A stretch of 64,000 nt of DNA from Caldicellulosiruptoraceae bacterium PP1 (GTDB lineage Bacteria > Bacillota > Thermoanaerobacteria > Caldicellulosiruptorales > Caldicellulosiruptoraceae). The stretch is taken from contig JBGGOQ010000002.1 of NCBI GenBank assembly GCA_041320695.1, positions 333,618-397,617 of the forward strand. Direction: 5' to 3'. The notes under the pieces are model-generated. The model was not told where the DNA came from and ran no database searches. It saw nothing but the letters and a program-made list of their open reading frames with translations. Below, one piece after another: positions 62,152 through 64,000 of the stretch. Position numbers and translations under genes: made by a program. The first letter of the stretch is position 1; each line of letters begins with the position of its first letter.

Positions 62152-63756
62152 ATGAAAAATATAAGTAAATTAATAATATTATTACTATTAGTTATCATAC
62201 TTGTAAGTAGTTTCTGTATATTTGTATATGCTGATAATAAGTCAGTTGGTGACCCATCAGGTTCAAATACAGGAACAATTACAGATATACCATCAGCAAA
62301 GGTTGGGCAGCCAACATTAGATGAGGTTGCGACACAGGTAGCAAAGAATAAATTGGGAATAAACTATGTTTGGGTATTATTAACAGGAATGCTTATATTC
62401 TTTTTCCAAGCAGGATTTGCATTAGTTGAAACTGGTTTTACAAGAGCAAAGAATGCAATGCATACTATGGCAATGAATCTTATGGTTTTCTTAGTAGGTG
62501 CAGTTGGATATTACTTAGTTGGCTTTGCACTTCAGTTTGGTGGAGTTGGAGGGTGGTCAACACTAGGTTCAGGTCCATCTGTTTTAAATGGTGAATTTAG
62601 TATTGGAAAGTTTGGACTGTTTGGTACAAAAGGTTTCATGCTAACTTCAGGTGGTGCTTATGATGTAGGTGTATTTGCATTATTTTTCTTCCAAATGGTA
62701 TTTATGGATACTACATGTACAATTCCAACAGGTTCTATGGCAGAAAGAGTTAAGTTCTCAGCAATTGTTATAAATTCATTCTTTGTTTCTATGATTTATT
62801 ATCCACTATTTGGTAATTGGATGTGGGGTGGCGGCTGGTTATCACAGCTTGGCAAAAATTTTGGATTAGGTCATGGTGCAGTTGATTTTGCCGGTTCATC
62901 TGTTGTTCATGCTATGGGTGGAATGATGGCATTAGCAGGTGCTATTGTTATTGGTCCAAGAATTGGGAAATTTAAAAAGGATGGAACACCAGTAGCTATG
63001 CCAGGACATGATATACCAATGGCAGTATTAGGAACTATTATTTTATTCTTTGGTTGGTTTGCATTTAATGCAGGTAGTACAATGAATGGAACAGATTTTA
63101 GATTAGCAGTTGTTGCTACAAATACAATGATTGCTGGAGCGGTAGGCGGGCTTGTTGCAATGTTTTATATGTGGGCAAAATACGGTAAACCAGATCCATC
63201 AATGACGTGCAATGGTGCATTAGCGGGGCTTGTTGCTATAACAGCACCATGTGCTTTTGTCAATAGTATTGCTGCTTTCTTTATTGGAGCTATTGCTGGT
63301 ATTTTAGTTTGTATATCAGTTTATGTTGTTGAACATAAATTTAAAATTGATGATCCAGTTGGTGCTGTTTCAGTTCATGCAGTAAATGGTGTTTGGGGAA
63401 TTATTTCACTTGGTTTATTTGCTGATGGAACATATGGAGATGGCTTAAATGGTGTAGCTGGTGGAGTAAAAGGTCTATTATATGGTGATGCTGGACAATT
63501 AGTAGCACAACTAATAAACGTTGCTGTATTAATTGTTTGGGGATTTGGTTTATCATATGTATTTTATAAAGTTCTTGATAAAGTATGGGGGCTTAGAGTA
63601 TCAGCTAATGATGAATTGGCTGGATTAGATTTACCAGAAATGGGTTGTCTAGCATATCCAGATTTTGTATTATCAAAACCAGAGAATGATATTACAAAAA
63701 TAACTAGTAATGTTGATAACTCATCATCAGGCTACAAAAAGCTTGTTACTCAATAG
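62152..63756 (+). CDS. amtB: Ammonium transporter AmtB
   Basis: A 534-residue ammonium channel. An N-terminal signal-like helix (about 7-25) and a polar stretch precede the 11-helix core. Core motifs: FFFQAGFALVETGFTRAKN, DTTCTIPTGSMAERV, FAGSSVVHAMGGMMALAGA with the first pore histidine, and AVSVHAVNGVWGIISLGLF with the second. The cytosolic tail should bind GlnK. ATG at 62152 follows GGGAGGG. It is the third gene of the glnK transcript and may read on to nifH. Confidence 0.93.
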   Translation: MKNISKLIILLLLVIILVSSFCIFVYADNKSVGDPSGSNTGTITDIPSAKVGQPTLDEVATQVAKNKLGINYVWVLLTGMLIFFFQAGFALVETGFTRAKNAMHTMAMNLMVFLVGAVGYYLVGFALQFGGVGGWSTLGSGPSVLNGEFSIGKFGLFGTKGFMLTSGGAYDVGVFALFFFQMVFMDTTCTIPTGSMAERVKFSAIVINSFFVSMIYYPLFGNWMWGGGWLSQLGKNFGLGHGAVDFAGSSVVHAMGGMMALAGAIVIGPRIGKFKKDGTPVAMPGHDIPMAVLGTIILFFGWFAFNAGSTMNGTDFRLAVVATNTMIAGAVGGLVAMFYMWAKYGKPDPSMTCNGALAGLVAITAPCAFVNSIAAFFIGAIAGILVCISVYVVEHKFKIDDPVGAVSVHAVNGVWGIISLGLFADGTYGDGLNGVAGGVKGLLYGDAGQLVAQLINVAVLIVWGFGLSYVFYKVLDKVWGLRVSANDELAGLDLPEMGCLAYPDFVLSKPENDITKITSNVDNSSSGYKKLVTQ

Positions 63757-63769
63757 AAACAATGAGATA

Positions 63770-63796
63770 AAGGGAGTTAGCGACACTAACTCCCTT
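63770..63796 (+). terminator. Hairpin between amtB and nifH
   Basis: Perfect 11-base stem (63770-63780 with 63786-63796), five-base loop CGACA, followed by ATATATAAAA rather than a T-run. It may be a partial terminator or an mRNA-stabilising or processing hairpin that sets nifH against amtB. Confidence 0.6.
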
Positions 63797-63804
63797 ATAT
63801 ATAA

Positions 63805-64000
<196 letters not shown>

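Overview
The window is low-GC, mostly gene-dense DNA from an anaerobic Firmicute, most likely a saccharolytic, nitrogen-fixing member of the Clostridia. Evidence: A/T-rich codon use, strong AGGAGG-type ribosome binding sites with many TTG/GTG starts, CcpA-type cre sites, a PerR-rubrerythrin anaerobe stress cluster, a BlaI/BlaR1-type pair, and a GlnK-AmtB-NifH block at the right edge. I cannot name the species. No rRNA, tRNA or CRISPR array was seen.

Layout. 1-9 kb: plant-polysaccharide block with an SGNH acetylesterase, a decayed polysaccharide deacetylase, a large GH2 beta-galactosidase, a GH10 xylanase and an MFS carrier, with cre-like operators at 56-70 and 7564-7579. 9-15.5 kb: an exported PepF-like oligopeptidase behind a perfect sigma-A promoter, a BlaI/BlaR1-like pair with tandem operators, and a HAD pseudogene. 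15.6-24.5 kb: GNAT, ComER/ProC-like reductase, IS21 remnant, CadC-like repressor with Cd/Zn/Pb ATPase, AlkD-like, YkvA-like and NimA-like proteins. 24.7-35.9 kb: a defence and toxin-antitoxin island with a complete four-gene Wadjet (JetABCD) operon, fused remnants of a SNF2 helicase and an AbiEi antitoxin, an MqsR-like toxin whose best start codon is ATA, an MqsA-Panacea antitoxin, a YgiT-type zinc finger, an Rpn-nuclease tail and a broken exported protein. 35.9-43.3 kb: gluconokinase and 6-phosphogluconate dehydrogenase, a drug-type MFS pump, a secreted coiled-coil protein, a lipase-like hydrolase, a cluster of DnaA boxes, and a stand-alone pyruvate-kinase C-terminal-like domain. 43.5-54.4 kb: CopA/CopZ copper export, an SDR, MarR with a heterodimeric ABC exporter, a divergent Gfo/Idh dehydrogenase and zinc alcohol dehydrogenase pair, a REP/MITE-like hairpin, and a flavodoxin. 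54.5-58.8 kb: a preQ1-I-like riboswitch in front of a queL-like/queT pair, then a PerR-controlled oxidative-stress operon (small winged helix, PerR, rubrerythrin).

59-64 kb: nitrogen block. A membrane MCP-like sensor with a C-terminal Cache-like domain is followed by an ANTAR response regulator, then GlnK, a small membrane protein, AmtB and the start of nifH. Terminator-type leaders with competing hairpins lie in front of the sensor gene and in front of glnK. The first competing hairpin has the hexaloop (A at 1, G at 4) that ANTAR proteins recognise. This suggests an RNA-attenuation circuit for nitrogen genes controlled by a chemoreceptor-like sensor, and it is the most interesting system in the window.
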